Made by a program: the position numbers and the translations under genes. A DNA stretch of 64,000 nucleotides, taken from positions 28,811 through 92,810 of the forward strand of contig SCQU01000005.1 of NCBI GenBank assembly GCA_004299555.1, written 5' to 3'. Positions 51,299-60,884 of the stretch are shown in pieces (positions within the stretch are counted from its first letter, which is position 1; each line of letters begins with the position of its first letter). The notes beneath the pieces are model-generated. The model did not search any database. It was not told the DNA's origin and saw only the letters and a program-made list of their open reading frames with translations. Source of the DNA: Rhodanobacteraceae bacterium. GTDB taxonomy: Bacteria > Pseudomonadota > Gammaproteobacteria > Xanthomonadales > Rhodanobacteraceae.

Positions 51299-52891
51299 TC
51301 ACGACGCGCTCCCCGCGAGCACCCCGGGCGACATCGTCGATCGCGCATCCGGCGCCGTAGCTGGCGCGGCACACACCCGCGCAACGAAGTCGTCATGCGT
51401 TGGCAGGCCGGCGACGGCGCGCTCGACGAGGGTGCGAATATCGGACAGGAAGCCCGCGAGCTTCGCTGCCTCAAGATCATCCGCAAGCGGGTGGTACTGC
51501 GCGGGTTCGATCCGCTGGCCGATCAGCAACTGCAGCCAGGCGACCTCGGTGAACAGCTCATCGGCCTCGCGGAAAATGAGGCCGGTGCGGCGGAACAACG
51601 CCACCCGGCGGGCGAGGCTTTCCGGCACGTCCATCGCGCCGCAGTGGCGCCAGAACGGCGTGTCATCGCGCTCGGTTGCCTTGTAATGCAGCACCAGGAA
51701 ATCGCGGACGTGCTCGTACTCGAACCGCGTCTGGCGGTTGTAGGCGTCGACCAGCACCGGATCGCAGTGGCGGTCGGGGAACATGCCAAGAAAGCGCGCC
51801 ACCCCCGACTGCACAAGGTGGATCGTGGTCGACTCCAGCGGTTCCATGAACCCGGCAGCAAGGCCGAGTGCCAGACAGTTGCGGTTCCAGCTCAGCCGGC
51901 GCATGCCGCTGACAAACCTCAAGGGCCGCGGCTCTTCCAGGCGCTCGCTCTCGAGGCCCGCGAGCAGCTGGGCCGTGGCCTCATCGTCGCTGATGAAACG
52001 GCTGCAATACACGTGCCCGTTGCCGGTGCGGTGCTGCAGCGCAATCCGCCACTGCCACCCCGCACTGCGCGCGGTGGCCTGCGTGTACGGGCGCATGGGC
52101 TTGGTGCGCACGCTGCCGACCGCAAGCGCACGGTCGCACGGCAACCAGTGTTGCCAGTTTTCGTAGCCGGTCTCCAAGGCGCCTTCAATCAGTACGCCGC
52201 GGAAGCCGGAGCAATCGAAAAAGAAGTCGCCGGTGATGACCTGGCCGTTGTCGAGCGTGAGCGATTCGATGAAGCCGTCAGCGCCCCGCAGATTGACCGC
52301 CACCACCTTGCCCTCGATCCGGCGCACCCTGCCCGCGGGAATCCGTTCGTGCAGGTAGCCGACGTAGCGCGCCGCGTCGAACTGGTAGGCATAGCGGATG
52401 CCGCCAAGCGGGCTGCCGGGCACCTTGTCCACGCGCGCGAAACGGTCCTGGCGCGCGGCGACCCCGTTCAGCGAGTAGTCCCAGAGCGAATGCGTGTCAC
52501 CGCCGGCACGGCTGCGGAGCCAGTAGTGGTGGAACGGCAGCAACCCGAGCGGCAGGCCGACGTCGCCGAACCCGTGCAGGTAGGAGTCACCCAGCCGGCC
52601 CCAGTTGTTGAGCTGCACCCCGAGCTTGTAGGTGCCGTGGATGTGGCGCAGCAGGTCGCCCTCGTCGAGCCCGAGAAACGTGTTGATGTGCAGGATCTGC
52701 GGGATGGTGGCCTCGCCGACGCCGATCGTGCCGATCTGCGCCGATTCGACCAGCTGGATCTCGTGCGCGGGTCCCAGCGCGCGGGCCAGCAACGCGGCGG
52801 TGAGCCAGCCGGTGGTTCCACCCCCGACGACGACGACCCGGCGGATCGCCGCGGTATCGCCGTTGCGCGGTGGCACCCCCGTCAGCTGCAT
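51299..52891 (-). CDS. Tryptophan-halogenase-family flavoprotein of the maltodextrin operon
   Basis: 530 aa. FAD motif VVVGGGTTGWLTAALLA, then EATIPQIL, and a Lys in YKLGVQLNNWG where the halogenase active-site Lys would be expected. The halogenase motif GWxWxIP is present as GWQWRIAL, with Ala for Pro. LESTTIHLVQSGVARFL near the C-terminus is common to the family. Such genes accompany TonB receptors in Xanthomonas and Caulobacter sugar loci. Their reaction is unknown. It lies 33 nt after the receptor gene. Confidence 0.9.
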   Translation of the reverse strand: MQLTGVPPRNGDTAAIRRVVVVGGGTTGWLTAALLARALGPAHEIQLVESAQIGTIGVGEATIPQILHINTFLGLDEGDLLRHIHGTYKLGVQLNNWGRLGDSYLHGFGDVGLPLGLLPFHHYWLRSRAGGDTHSLWDYSLNGVAARQDRFARVDKVPGSPLGGIRYAYQFDAARYVGYLHERIPAGRVRRIEGKVVAVNLRGADGFIESLTLDNGQVITGDFFFDCSGFRGVLIEGALETGYENWQHWLPCDRALAVGSVRTKPMRPYTQATARSAGWQWRIALQHRTGNGHVYCSRFISDDEATAQLLAGLESERLEEPRPLRFVSGMRRLSWNRNCLALGLAAGFMEPLESTTIHLVQSGVARFLGMFPDRHCDPVLVDAYNRQTRFEYEHVRDFLVLHYKATERDDTPFWRHCGAMDVPESLARRVALFRRTGLIFREADELFTEVAWLQLLIGQRIEPAQYHPLADDLEAAKLAGFLSDIRTLVERAVAGLPTHDDFVARVCAAPATAPDARSTMSPGVLAGSAS

Positions 52892-52924
52892 CCGATCACG
52901 CTCCCGTACTTGGCCACGACACGC

Positions 52925-55867
52925 TCAGAACTTGTAGGAAACGCCAGCCTCGTAGCGCCGCCCGTACAGCTCCCAGGTCTGGACCTGGCGCGGATCGTTG
53001 TTCTGGAAGGTCACGAACTTCTGGTTGCTGAGGTTCGAACCCTGCAGGATGAAGGTCAGGCCCTTGAGCGCGCCACTCTCGATGCTGTAGCTGACCTGCG
53101 CCGAGTACTGGTTGCCGCCTTCGATGGTCTGCTCGATACGGGTTGCGCTGATGCCCGAGACCCGGCCGAGGAAACTGCTGCGATGGGTCTGGCTCACGCG
53201 GGCCTCGAAGCCACGGTATTGATAGTACAGCGTGGCATCGGTGACCCATTTGGACAATCCGGGCACGGTGATCGCATTCGGATTGCCCGCGTAGACCAGC
53301 GAGCTCTTGGTGTAGTTGGCGCTCAGGATCACGCCAAAACCATCCAGCACGTGCGCAAGGTGCCCCAGGGGCAGGTTCACGGTGGCCTGGGCCCCCTTCA
53401 CATACCCGTGCCCGTCATTGGTCGGGCCGGAGACGATGCCCAGCGGCGTTCCGAGCTGCTGCTGCTGGGCCGCGCTCAGGTACGCCGGGATGAACGCCGA
53501 GAAGTCCTTGAGGTAGGCGGCATTGGGGTCGATATAGTCATGCAGCGCCAGGAAGTAGCCTGACAGGGCGATGTAGCCTGCGCCGCCCGCATTGCACAAC
53601 GGCGATTGCCGGGCCTCGTTGGACGTACACTGGTAACCCGACGTTTGACCGCCAAAGTAGTGTTCGTAGCTCAGGTTGTAGTTGTTGGCGCGGGTCGGAA
53701 ACAGTGACGGATTGCCGCCCGAGGCGCTAAAGTAGGCCTGGTTGGGATCGGTCGAGGTCAGATGGGTGATGTCGGTGTTGATCCCCACGCTGGCGCTCAT
53801 CTGGTCCATGCGCGGCCGCATGATCGTCTTGGCCGCGCTGAAGCGCAGATCGTCGTTCTGGCTCAGCCCGAACACCAGGTTGAAACTCGGCAGCCAGCGG
53901 GTCCAATGGGTGCCGCCGGAAGTTGGCTGCAGCACGACGTTGGAGCCATTGGTGCCGCCCGCGCTCGCCTGCGCAAACTGGCCACCCGAATTCTGGTCGG
54001 TATGGGCGACCTGAACGCCAAAGTTGCCCCGCAGCGACACGCTGCCAAGATTGGTGTCGAGGTTGACCTGCGTGAACGGCGTCAGGTCGCGCTCGCGGAC
54101 GCGCCAGTTGGGCGGCACCGCGATCGAGGACAGGGCGGTCGGAAACAGTTGGTAGGTCCCATCGGCGATCAGCTGCAGCGGGTTGTAGATGAGCTGCGGG
54201 CCAACACCCATCCAGCCCAGCGGATCGTCCACGCTGACGCCGGTGGGCATCGGTGCGGTCTGGGCACCATTCGGGAAGATCAGGAAATCCTGGTCGATCT
54301 GGTAGTCCTTGGTGCGGGTACCGCGGTTCACGCCGAACTGCACGCTTGAGAACGGCCCGTTCAGGAAGCTGCGTGTGACGCTCAAGTGCAGATTGACCAG
54401 ATAATCGTTGGTATGCGGCGCGTTGATGAAGCCGCCCTGCACCACCGGCGGGGTGGCGCCCGAACCCCAGCCCTGCGGATCGGTCAGCATGATCAGGTTG
54501 GCGTCGGAGTAGTCAAGGCTCGGGGACAGCGACAGCATGCCGTCGCCGAGTTCGTTGAAACCGATCGTGTCGGTGGCGCCGTTGCCGACGTTGTAACCCG
54601 TACCGGAATAGCTCTCCAGCAGCAGGTCGCGGCGGTCGGCCCGTGAATAGTTGGCACCAAAGTCCGCCGACCAGTCGGCGTTGAAATGGATCGTGTTGTT
54701 CCAGTCGATGTTCCAGACCTTGGCGCGGGTATTGTTGTAGTCGTTGCGGACCACGGTCTTGACGTTGTCGTAAGTTCCGCTCTCAACGAAACCATTGCTG
54801 ACCTGGCCGGGCTGTAGCGTCACGCCGCTGCCCCAGAACAGCGGGAACTCCATGCCCTTGAGCTGCTGGGTCTCGTTGAATTTGTCGTAGGTGAAATCGA
54901 GCGTGCTCAAAAGGCGCTGCGAAGGCCGCCACTCGAAGGATGCCAGGTACCCCTGCCGCCGCATGACGTCGGAAATGCCGTAGTTCTTGGAGCCGCCGAT
55001 GACCAGGTCGCCGTTGGCGTCGTTGGGGTAGCCCCAGGGCGCCTGGTGCTCGATCTGCGCGGGATTGGAATCCAGGTCGATGCCGAGGGTGACGCCAAAG
55101 GTGTGATCGGCAAACTGGTCCACATAGACCCCGTTGACGTTGTAGCCGTGATCGCTCGCACCCGGGCCCTGCGCCAGCTGGCCCATGCCGTCCCAGACGT
55201 AGTGTGCGTTGACCACCACTTTCCGTTGGGAACTGTCCAGCGGCCGGATCGTGTGCATGTCGACGGTCCCGGCCAGGCCCTGTCCGATCAGGTTGGCGCT
55301 GGGGGTCATGTGGACCACCACGCTGCCAAACCAGCTCGAGGGGTACTGGTCGAACTGCACGTCGCGGTTGTTGGACGTGGAAACCTGCTGGCTGCCGTTG
55401 ATGAGGGCGGTACTGAAATCGGGCCCGAGGCCGTGGATCGTCAGCACCTGCGGGCGGCCGTTGACCTGCTGCACGGCGAGGCCCGGCAACCGCCCCAGGG
55501 TGTCGGCAATGCTGATACCCGGAAGCTTGCCGATCTGCTCGGCCGAGACCGCCTCGACGATGGAATTGGATTGGCGTTTGATCTCGATCGAGTTTTGCAC
55601 GCTGCTGGCAAAACCCGTCACGTTGATCGCGCCGAGGGTGAGGATCTTCTGCTTTTGCGCCTGTTCTTCCTGTTGCTTTTTCTTTTTGGCCGCCTCGGCC
55701 TTGGCTTGACCGGCCGGTGCGGCCTGCGCGGAACCCGCCGGCTGCTGGCTGGCTGGCTGCGCACCCCCGGGTGCGGCAGCGGCCGCGAACGCGAGGTTGC
55801 TGCACGTGGCCAGGCCGATGCCTGCCGACATCAGCGCCAGCGTCATTACTTTGGGTTTCAATTGCAT
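52925..55867 (-). CDS. TonB-dependent outer-membrane receptor for maltodextrins
   Basis: 980 aa. Signal peptide, an Ala/Gln/Lys-rich linker (residues about 30-75), a plug domain (AVSAEQIGKLPGISIADTLG, RPQVLTIHGLGPDFSTALING), then a long barrel ending EAGVSYKF with the terminal Phe of outer-membrane proteins. The size and plug fit the TonB-Xanth-Caul (TIGR01782) group. Ligand assignment to maltodextrins comes from its operon partners. First gene of the leftward operon. Confidence 0.93.
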   Translation of the reverse strand: MQLKPKVMTLALMSAGIGLATCSNLAFAAAAAPGGAQPASQQPAGSAQAAPAGQAKAEAAKKKKQQEEQAQKQKILTLGAINVTGFASSVQNSIEIKRQSNSIVEAVSAEQIGKLPGISIADTLGRLPGLAVQQVNGRPQVLTIHGLGPDFSTALINGSQQVSTSNNRDVQFDQYPSSWFGSVVVHMTPSANLIGQGLAGTVDMHTIRPLDSSQRKVVVNAHYVWDGMGQLAQGPGASDHGYNVNGVYVDQFADHTFGVTLGIDLDSNPAQIEHQAPWGYPNDANGDLVIGGSKNYGISDVMRRQGYLASFEWRPSQRLLSTLDFTYDKFNETQQLKGMEFPLFWGSGVTLQPGQVSNGFVESGTYDNVKTVVRNDYNNTRAKVWNIDWNNTIHFNADWSADFGANYSRADRRDLLLESYSGTGYNVGNGATDTIGFNELGDGMLSLSPSLDYSDANLIMLTDPQGWGSGATPPVVQGGFINAPHTNDYLVNLHLSVTRSFLNGPFSSVQFGVNRGTRTKDYQIDQDFLIFPNGAQTAPMPTGVSVDDPLGWMGVGPQLIYNPLQLIADGTYQLFPTALSSIAVPPNWRVRERDLTPFTQVNLDTNLGSVSLRGNFGVQVAHTDQNSGGQFAQASAGGTNGSNVVLQPTSGGTHWTRWLPSFNLVFGLSQNDDLRFSAAKTIMRPRMDQMSASVGINTDITHLTSTDPNQAYFSASGGNPSLFPTRANNYNLSYEHYFGGQTSGYQCTSNEARQSPLCNAGGAGYIALSGYFLALHDYIDPNAAYLKDFSAFIPAYLSAAQQQQLGTPLGIVSGPTNDGHGYVKGAQATVNLPLGHLAHVLDGFGVILSANYTKSSLVYAGNPNAITVPGLSKWVTDATLYYQYRGFEARVSQTHRSSFLGRVSGISATRIEQTIEGGNQYSAQVSYSIESGALKGLTFILQGSNLSNQKFVTFQNNDPRQVQTWELYGRRYEAGVSYKF

Positions 55868-55931
55868 GGTATCGCTCCCCAGCGAGGTCTGGTTGGCGGC
55901 ACACGGATTGGGACCTTGCTACCGCACGCCG

Positions 55932-55952
55932 CCCCGCATTGCATTTGCGGGG
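55932..55952 (-). promoter_or_regulatory. Hairpin in the leader of the TonB-receptor operon
   Basis: ccccgca and tgcgggg form a 7-bp stem with loop ttgcatt, 65 nt upstream of the receptor ATG. Without a T tract it is not a terminator. It may stabilise or control the leader RNA. Confidence 0.5.
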
Positions 55953-55995
55953 TCGTGTCCGCATGGTACGGTCATGCCCGGCGCGCGAACGCTGC

Positions 55996-56011
55996 CTGCA
56001 TACGTATTCAT
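55996..56011. promoter_or_regulatory. Predicted LacI-type operator, site 1
   Basis: ctgcatac/gtattcat, an imperfect 16-bp palindrome centred on CG, matches site 2 at 56185 in 14 of 16 positions. It lies 129 bp upstream of the receptor ATG. Confidence 0.7.
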
Positions 56012-56184
56012 GCGGCGCCGGGTCGTGCGGTTTTGCATCGCACCATCGCGCCTGCGCGCTCGATTGCGTGACCGGCGCGGCAACCGTGGCCAGCCCCACG
56101 CGCCCCCTGCCGGCCATCCGTCCAGGCGCAATCCCGGCCCGACCGCGACGTGGCCGGTCGCGGATTGATGCGCCTGCAGCATTC

Positions 56185-56200
56185 CTGAATACGTATTCAG
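56185..56200. promoter_or_regulatory. Predicted LacI-type operator, site 2
   Basis: ctgaatac/gtattcag is a perfect 16-bp palindrome with the central CG typical of LacI-family sites. It overlaps a possible -10 region of the GH13 gene (TTGATG at 56165, then AATACG after 17 bp), as a repressor site would. The regulator gene is at 59428. Confidence 0.8.
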
Positions 56201-56295
56201 CCCGGTGCAGGATCGCGGCACCCTGCGGCTAAGCTGGACGCCGTTCGCAGCGACGCCGCCTGGATGTCACGCGCTGCATGACCTGGGGTTTGCCA

Positions 56296-57939
56296 ATGAC
56301 CGATCTTCGCTGGTGGCATGGTGCCGTCATCTACCAGATCTATCCGCGTAGTTTTCAGGACACCAACGGCGATGGCGTGGGCGATCTTCCGGGCATCATC
56401 GAGCGGCTCGACTACGTGGCCGGGCTTGGCGTCGACGCCATCTGGATTGCGCCGTTCTTCAAGTCACCCATGGCCGACTTTGGCTACGACGTCGCCGACC
56501 ACCGGGCCGTCGATCCGCTGTTTGGCAGCATGGCCGATTTCGACCACCTGCTCGAACGAGCCCACGCGCTCGGCCTGAAGGTGATGATCGACCAGGTGCC
56601 AAGCCATACCTCGGCCGAACACGCGTGGTTCCGCGCCAGCCGTGAGAGCCGCGACAATCCGAAGGCCGACTGGTACGTCTGGGCCGACCCGCGCGACGAT
56701 GGCACCGCCCCCAACAACTGGCTGTCCATCTTTGGCGGCCCGGCGTGGCAGTGGGAGCCGCGCCGCCAACAGTACTACCTGCACAACTTTCTTAGCCAGC
56801 AGCCCGACCTGAACTTCCACCAGCCGGCGGTACGCGCGGCCGTGCTGGACAACATGCGGTTCTGGCTGGACAAGGGGGTCGATGGATTGCGCCTTGATGC
56901 CATCAACTTCTGCTTCCACGACGCCGGGCTGCATGACAACCCGCCCAAACCCCCCGCGCAACGCACGGGGCGCGGGTTCAGTCCGGACAATCCGTACGCC
57001 TACCAGTACCACCTGTACAACAACACCCGCCCGGAAAACCTCGCGTTCATCGAAGCGGTACGCGAGCTGCTCGATCGCTATCCCGGCGTGGCTGCACTGG
57101 GCGAGATCTCCGCCGAGGATTCGCTCGCGACGCTGGCCGAGTACACCACCGGCAAGCGCCTGCACATGGGCTACAGCTTCGAGCTGCTCACCGACGATTT
57201 CAGCGCGACCCACATCCGTGACACCGTGTCGCGGCTGGACGCGCAAATGCACGGCGGCTGGCCGTGCTGGGCGATCTCCAACCACGATGTGGAACGCGTG
57301 TCCTCGCGCTGGGGCGGCAACCAGCCCTCCGCACCGCTGGCGAACCTGCTCACCGGCATGCTGTGCTCACTGCGCGGCCCGGTGTGCGTGTACCAGGGCG
57401 AGGAACTCGGGCTGACCGAGGCCGAGGTGCCTTATGAAGCCCTGCGGGATCCGTTCGGGATCGCCTTTTGGCCGCGTTTCAAGGGCCGCGACGGCTGCCG
57501 TACGCCGATGCCTTGGCTGCCGGGTCCGCACGGCGGCTTCACCACCGGCACGCCCTGGCTGCCGGTGCCGCCGGAGCACCTGCAGCTCGCGGTCGCGCTG
57601 CAGGAACGCGACCCGGCGTCGGCACTCAACGGCTTTCGCACCTTCATGCACTGGCGCCGTCAGCATCCCGCGCTGCGCGCTGGCACCATTCAATTCATGG
57701 CCACACCGGAACCCGTGCTTGCCTTCACCCGCCACACCGCGGACGAAACCCTGCTGGCCGCGTTCAACCTTTCGGACACGCCCATCACGCTGCCCCTGGT
57801 GGTGGCTGGCACGCCGCGCGCGCTGCACGGACACGGGTTGCCCGACGGCGTGCTCGAGCGGGGCCAGCTGCAGCTGCCGGCCTATGGCGCGCTGTTCGCG
57901 GCGTTGGACACCACGCGACACGAGGAAGCCCGCGCATGA
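56296..57939 (+). CDS. GH13 alpha-glucosidase (oligo-1,6-glucosidase/maltase type)
   Basis: 547 aa without signal peptide, so cytoplasmic. It has WWHGAVIYQIYPRSFQDTNG, and the GH13 regions DQVPSHTS, GLRLDAINF (nucleophile Asp), ALGEISAED (Glu) and AISNHDVERV (Asp). It would hydrolyse imported maltose and maltodextrins to glucose. The start is ATG 56296 (MTDLRWW), with GGGG upstream. An ATG at 56278 lacks a ribosome-binding site. It overlaps the next gene by 4 nt. Confidence 0.93.
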   Translation: MTDLRWWHGAVIYQIYPRSFQDTNGDGVGDLPGIIERLDYVAGLGVDAIWIAPFFKSPMADFGYDVADHRAVDPLFGSMADFDHLLERAHALGLKVMIDQVPSHTSAEHAWFRASRESRDNPKADWYVWADPRDDGTAPNNWLSIFGGPAWQWEPRRQQYYLHNFLSQQPDLNFHQPAVRAAVLDNMRFWLDKGVDGLRLDAINFCFHDAGLHDNPPKPPAQRTGRGFSPDNPYAYQYHLYNNTRPENLAFIEAVRELLDRYPGVAALGEISAEDSLATLAEYTTGKRLHMGYSFELLTDDFSATHIRDTVSRLDAQMHGGWPCWAISNHDVERVSSRWGGNQPSAPLANLLTGMLCSLRGPVCVYQGEELGLTEAEVPYEALRDPFGIAFWPRFKGRDGCRTPMPWLPGPHGGFTTGTPWLPVPPEHLQLAVALQERDPASALNGFRTFMHWRRQHPALRAGTIQFMATPEPVLAFTRHTADETLLAAFNLSDTPITLPLVVAGTPRALHGHGLPDGVLERGQLQLPAYGALFAALDTTRHEEARA

Positions 57940-59360
57940 GCACCCCCGAAGGCGCATCGCCCCGTGCCCCCCGCCATGCCCGGCTGCGGGTGCTGCTGAT
58001 CGCGGCGGCGGCGGCGCTGGGCGGCTTTTTGTTTGGCTTTGACACCGCCGTCATCAATGGTGCGGTGGACGCCCTGCGGCACGCTTTCCGCTTGAGCGCC
58101 GGGTGGACCGGCTTTGCGGTGTCCTGCGCGCTGCTCGGCTCGGCGCTCGGGGCGTGGTACGCCGGGCGCCTCGCCGACCGCTTCGGTCGCGTGCACACCA
58201 TGCAGGTCGCGGCGGCGGTGCTTGCCGCCGGCGCGCTTGGCGCAGGCCTTGCAACCTCGGTGGGCGCGCTCATCGCCTGGCGGGTGGTCGCCGGCATCGG
58301 CATCGGCGTGGCTTCGGTCGTCGCCCCGGCCTACATCGCGGAAATATCGCCCGCCGGCATCCGCGGGCGGCTGGGTTCGATGCAGCAACTGGCGATCGTG
58401 CTCGGCATTTTCGTGGCGCTGCTGAGCGATGCGTGGCTCGCGGACTCGGCGGGCGGCGCAGGGCAAGCGTTGTGGCTCGGTCTCGGCGCCTGGCGCTGGA
58501 TGTTCATCGTCGGCGTGGTCCCCGCGGCGATCTACGGCAGCCTTGCCCTGACCGTCCCCGAATCGCCGCGGCATCTGGTAGCGAAGGGGCGCACCGGCGA
58601 TGCCTTGCGGGTACTGCGCAAGGTGTTGGCGCTGGACAGCGAACCGGCGCTGCAGCAGAAACTGCACGACATCGAGCACAGCCTGCAAAGCGAACACAAG
58701 CCGGCATGGCGCGATTTGTTCGGCGGCGCCGCGGGGCTGCTGCCGATTGTCTGGATCGGCATCCTGCTCTCGATATTCCAGCAGTTCGTCGGCATCAACG
58801 TCATCTTCTATTACTCGGCGACGCTGTGGCATTCGGTGGGCTTCAGCGAAGCCGATGCCTTCGCCCTCACCGTCGCCACCTCCGTCGTGAACGTGCTGGT
58901 GACGCTGGTGGCGATTGCGCTGGTGGACCGGGTCGGGCGCAAGGCGCTGCTGGTCACCGGCTCGGGGGGCATGGCCGTGACCCTCGCGCTGATGGCATGG
59001 TGTTTCGCGCAGGCCACCGGTGGCGCGGCGGCACCGAGCCTGCCCGCGCCGTGGGGACCGGTCGCGCTGGTGGCGGCCAACCTGTACGTGGTGTTCTTCG
59101 GCGTGAGCTGGGGCCCGGTGGTGTGGGTGCTGCTGGGTGAAATGTTTCCCAACCGCATCCGCGCGATGGCGCTCGCGGTGGCCGCGTCCGCGCAGTGGCT
59201 CGCGAACTTCGCGATCACCAGCAGCTTTCCCGCGATGGCGCAGTGGAGCTTGCCCTTCGCCTACGGCGTCTATGCGGCGTTCGCCACGCTCTCGCTGCTG
59301 TTCGTGCTGCGCTTTGTACGCGAAACCCGCGGGGTCGAGCTCGAAGACATGCCCGGTTGA
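57936..59360 (+). CDS. MFS sugar porter (sugar:H+ symporter)
   Basis: 474 aa with twelve helices and the sugar-porter signatures: GGFLFGFDTAVINGA, RLADRFGRVHTM, PAYIAEISPAGIRGRLGSMQQL, FQQFVGINVIFYYSATLW and PNRIRAMALAV. Probably imports glucose or another hexose. The ATGA overlap with the alpha-glucosidase gene couples uptake and hydrolysis. Confidence 0.94.
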   Translation: MSTPEGASPRAPRHARLRVLLIAAAAALGGFLFGFDTAVINGAVDALRHAFRLSAGWTGFAVSCALLGSALGAWYAGRLADRFGRVHTMQVAAAVLAAGALGAGLATSVGALIAWRVVAGIGIGVASVVAPAYIAEISPAGIRGRLGSMQQLAIVLGIFVALLSDAWLADSAGGAGQALWLGLGAWRWMFIVGVVPAAIYGSLALTVPESPRHLVAKGRTGDALRVLRKVLALDSEPALQQKLHDIEHSLQSEHKPAWRDLFGGAAGLLPIVWIGILLSIFQQFVGINVIFYYSATLWHSVGFSEADAFALTVATSVVNVLVTLVAIALVDRVGRKALLVTGSGGMAVTLALMAWCFAQATGGAAAPSLPAPWGPVALVAANLYVVFFGVSWGPVVWVLLGEMFPNRIRAMALAVAASAQWLANFAITSSFPAMAQWSLPFAYGVYAAFATLSLLFVLRFVRETRGVELEDMPG

Positions 59361-59427
59361 GCAGGCGGCACCGGCGCGACCGGCAATCGCCGGCGAATCT
59401 GGCTAGGATCACGCCAAGGCGATCCTC

Positions 59428-60504
59428 GTGTCGCCGCCGTCCGGATCCTCGCCCCGCGTGCACAGCAAAAAACAAGTCACATCCTTCGACATCGCCGAAC
59501 TGGCCGGGGTCTCCCAGGCCACGGTGTCGCGCGCGCTGCGCGGCAGCCCGGATGTGAGCGCGGAGACCCGGCAGCGGGTAGCGGCGGCCGCCGCCGCCCT
59601 CAACTACATCGTCGACAAGAATGCCTCGAACCTCCGCAGCAAGCTCGCCGGCACCCTCGCGCTGCTGTTTTTTGACGACCCCACGCCGGATGATTCGCAC
59701 ATCAACCCGTTTTTCCTCTCGATGCTGGGCTCGATCACGCGCGCCTGCGCCCGCCACGGCTATGACCTGCTGATCTCGTTTCAGGAGCTGGCGCGCGACT
59801 GGCACGCCGACTTTGCCGACAGCAACAAGGCCGACGGGATCATCCTGCTGGGATACGGCGACTACCTGACCCATACCAGCCGTCTGGAAAAGCTCCGCAA
59901 ACAGGGCACCCGGCTGGTGTGCTGGGGCGCCGTCCTGCCCGAACAACCCTGCGTCACGATTGGTTGCGACAACTACAACGGCGGCCTGTCGGTGACCACC
60001 CATCTGCTGGAGCAGGGCTGCCGGCGGATCGCGTTTCTCGGTGATGCCTCGCGGCACTTTCCCGAGTTCCGCGAACGCTACCGCGGGCACCTGCAGGCGC
60101 TGCGCGCGCGCGGCATCGTACCCGACGACACCTTGCAGGTGGACGCCGAAAGCTCCCAGCATTCGGGGCAACAGGCCGTCGAAGCCCTGCTGGCGCGCGA
60201 GGTACCGTTCGATGCCATCTTCGCCGCCAGTGACCTGATCGCCATCGGCGCCATCGGTGCGCTGTCGACCCATGGCATCGGCGTACCGTTCGAGGTGGCC
60301 GTGGCGGGGTTTGATGACATTCCGATGGCAAGTTTCGTCAACCCGCCGCTGACCACCGTCCAGCAAGACACCCGGCGCGCGGGCGAAGTGCTGGTCGACA
60401 GCCTGGTGCGGCTGATCAACAACGAACCGGTCGCGAGCCACATGCTGCCCATGAAGCTGATCGTGCGGCGTTCGAGCCTGTGGCAGGAAGTGCCGGCACC
60501 CTGA
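59428..60504 (+). CDS. LacI-family transcriptional regulator of the maltodextrin locus
   Basis: 358 aa. The N-terminal helix-turn-helix and hinge read FDIAELAGVSQATVSRALRG and RQRVAAAAAALNYIVDKNAS. The periplasmic-binding-protein-like domain ends near AVAGFDDIPMASFVNPPLTT. It probably represses both operons through the two palindromes at 55996 and 56185 and releases them when a maltodextrin-derived sugar binds. It starts at GTG 59428. A GTG at 59458 is a possible alternative. Confidence 0.92.
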   Translation: MSPPSGSSPRVHSKKQVTSFDIAELAGVSQATVSRALRGSPDVSAETRQRVAAAAAALNYIVDKNASNLRSKLAGTLALLFFDDPTPDDSHINPFFLSMLGSITRACARHGYDLLISFQELARDWHADFADSNKADGIILLGYGDYLTHTSRLEKLRKQGTRLVCWGAVLPEQPCVTIGCDNYNGGLSVTTHLLEQGCRRIAFLGDASRHFPEFRERYRGHLQALRARGIVPDDTLQVDAESSQHSGQQAVEALLAREVPFDAIFAASDLIAIGAIGALSTHGIGVPFEVAVAGFDDIPMASFVNPPLTTVQQDTRRAGEVLVDSLVRLINNEPVASHMLPMKLIVRRSSLWQEVPAP

Positions 60505-60884
60505 AAAGCGTCGCACTCCAATCGGCCGTAGCCCTCCGGCGTGACCCCGAAGGGCGCCGTGCGGCAGGTTTTCATCTACACTATGCGCGTTCAGGTGGCC
60601 GGTGGCCGGTGGCCGACAGGCTCCAATGGAGCCCAGGATTTGCCTCTGCGAGTTACGATGGATGCGCTTGATCTGCCCCCGCTTGCCTAGTCAGACCCCA
60701 TTTCGATAGCAGCGCGACACCACGGGACGCGCACGCCGGCCCTTGACACCCAAGGCCGCGGGTTCGGGTGCCAGCGGGCACGCCCCCTTTGCGGGTATCC
60801 AGGTTCTCGCCGGTTACTGACCACTACCCCCTCCAAGGCCGCCCCACTCCGCGGGTGCGGTCTTTTGCGTTCCGGACCTTTGCC
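60505..60884. other. Intergenic region
   Basis: 380 nt without a supported gene. A short tandem repeat of ggtggcc lies near 60594-60613, and gccctccgg/ccgaagggc near 60532 could be a weak terminator for the lacI gene. Confidence 0.5.
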
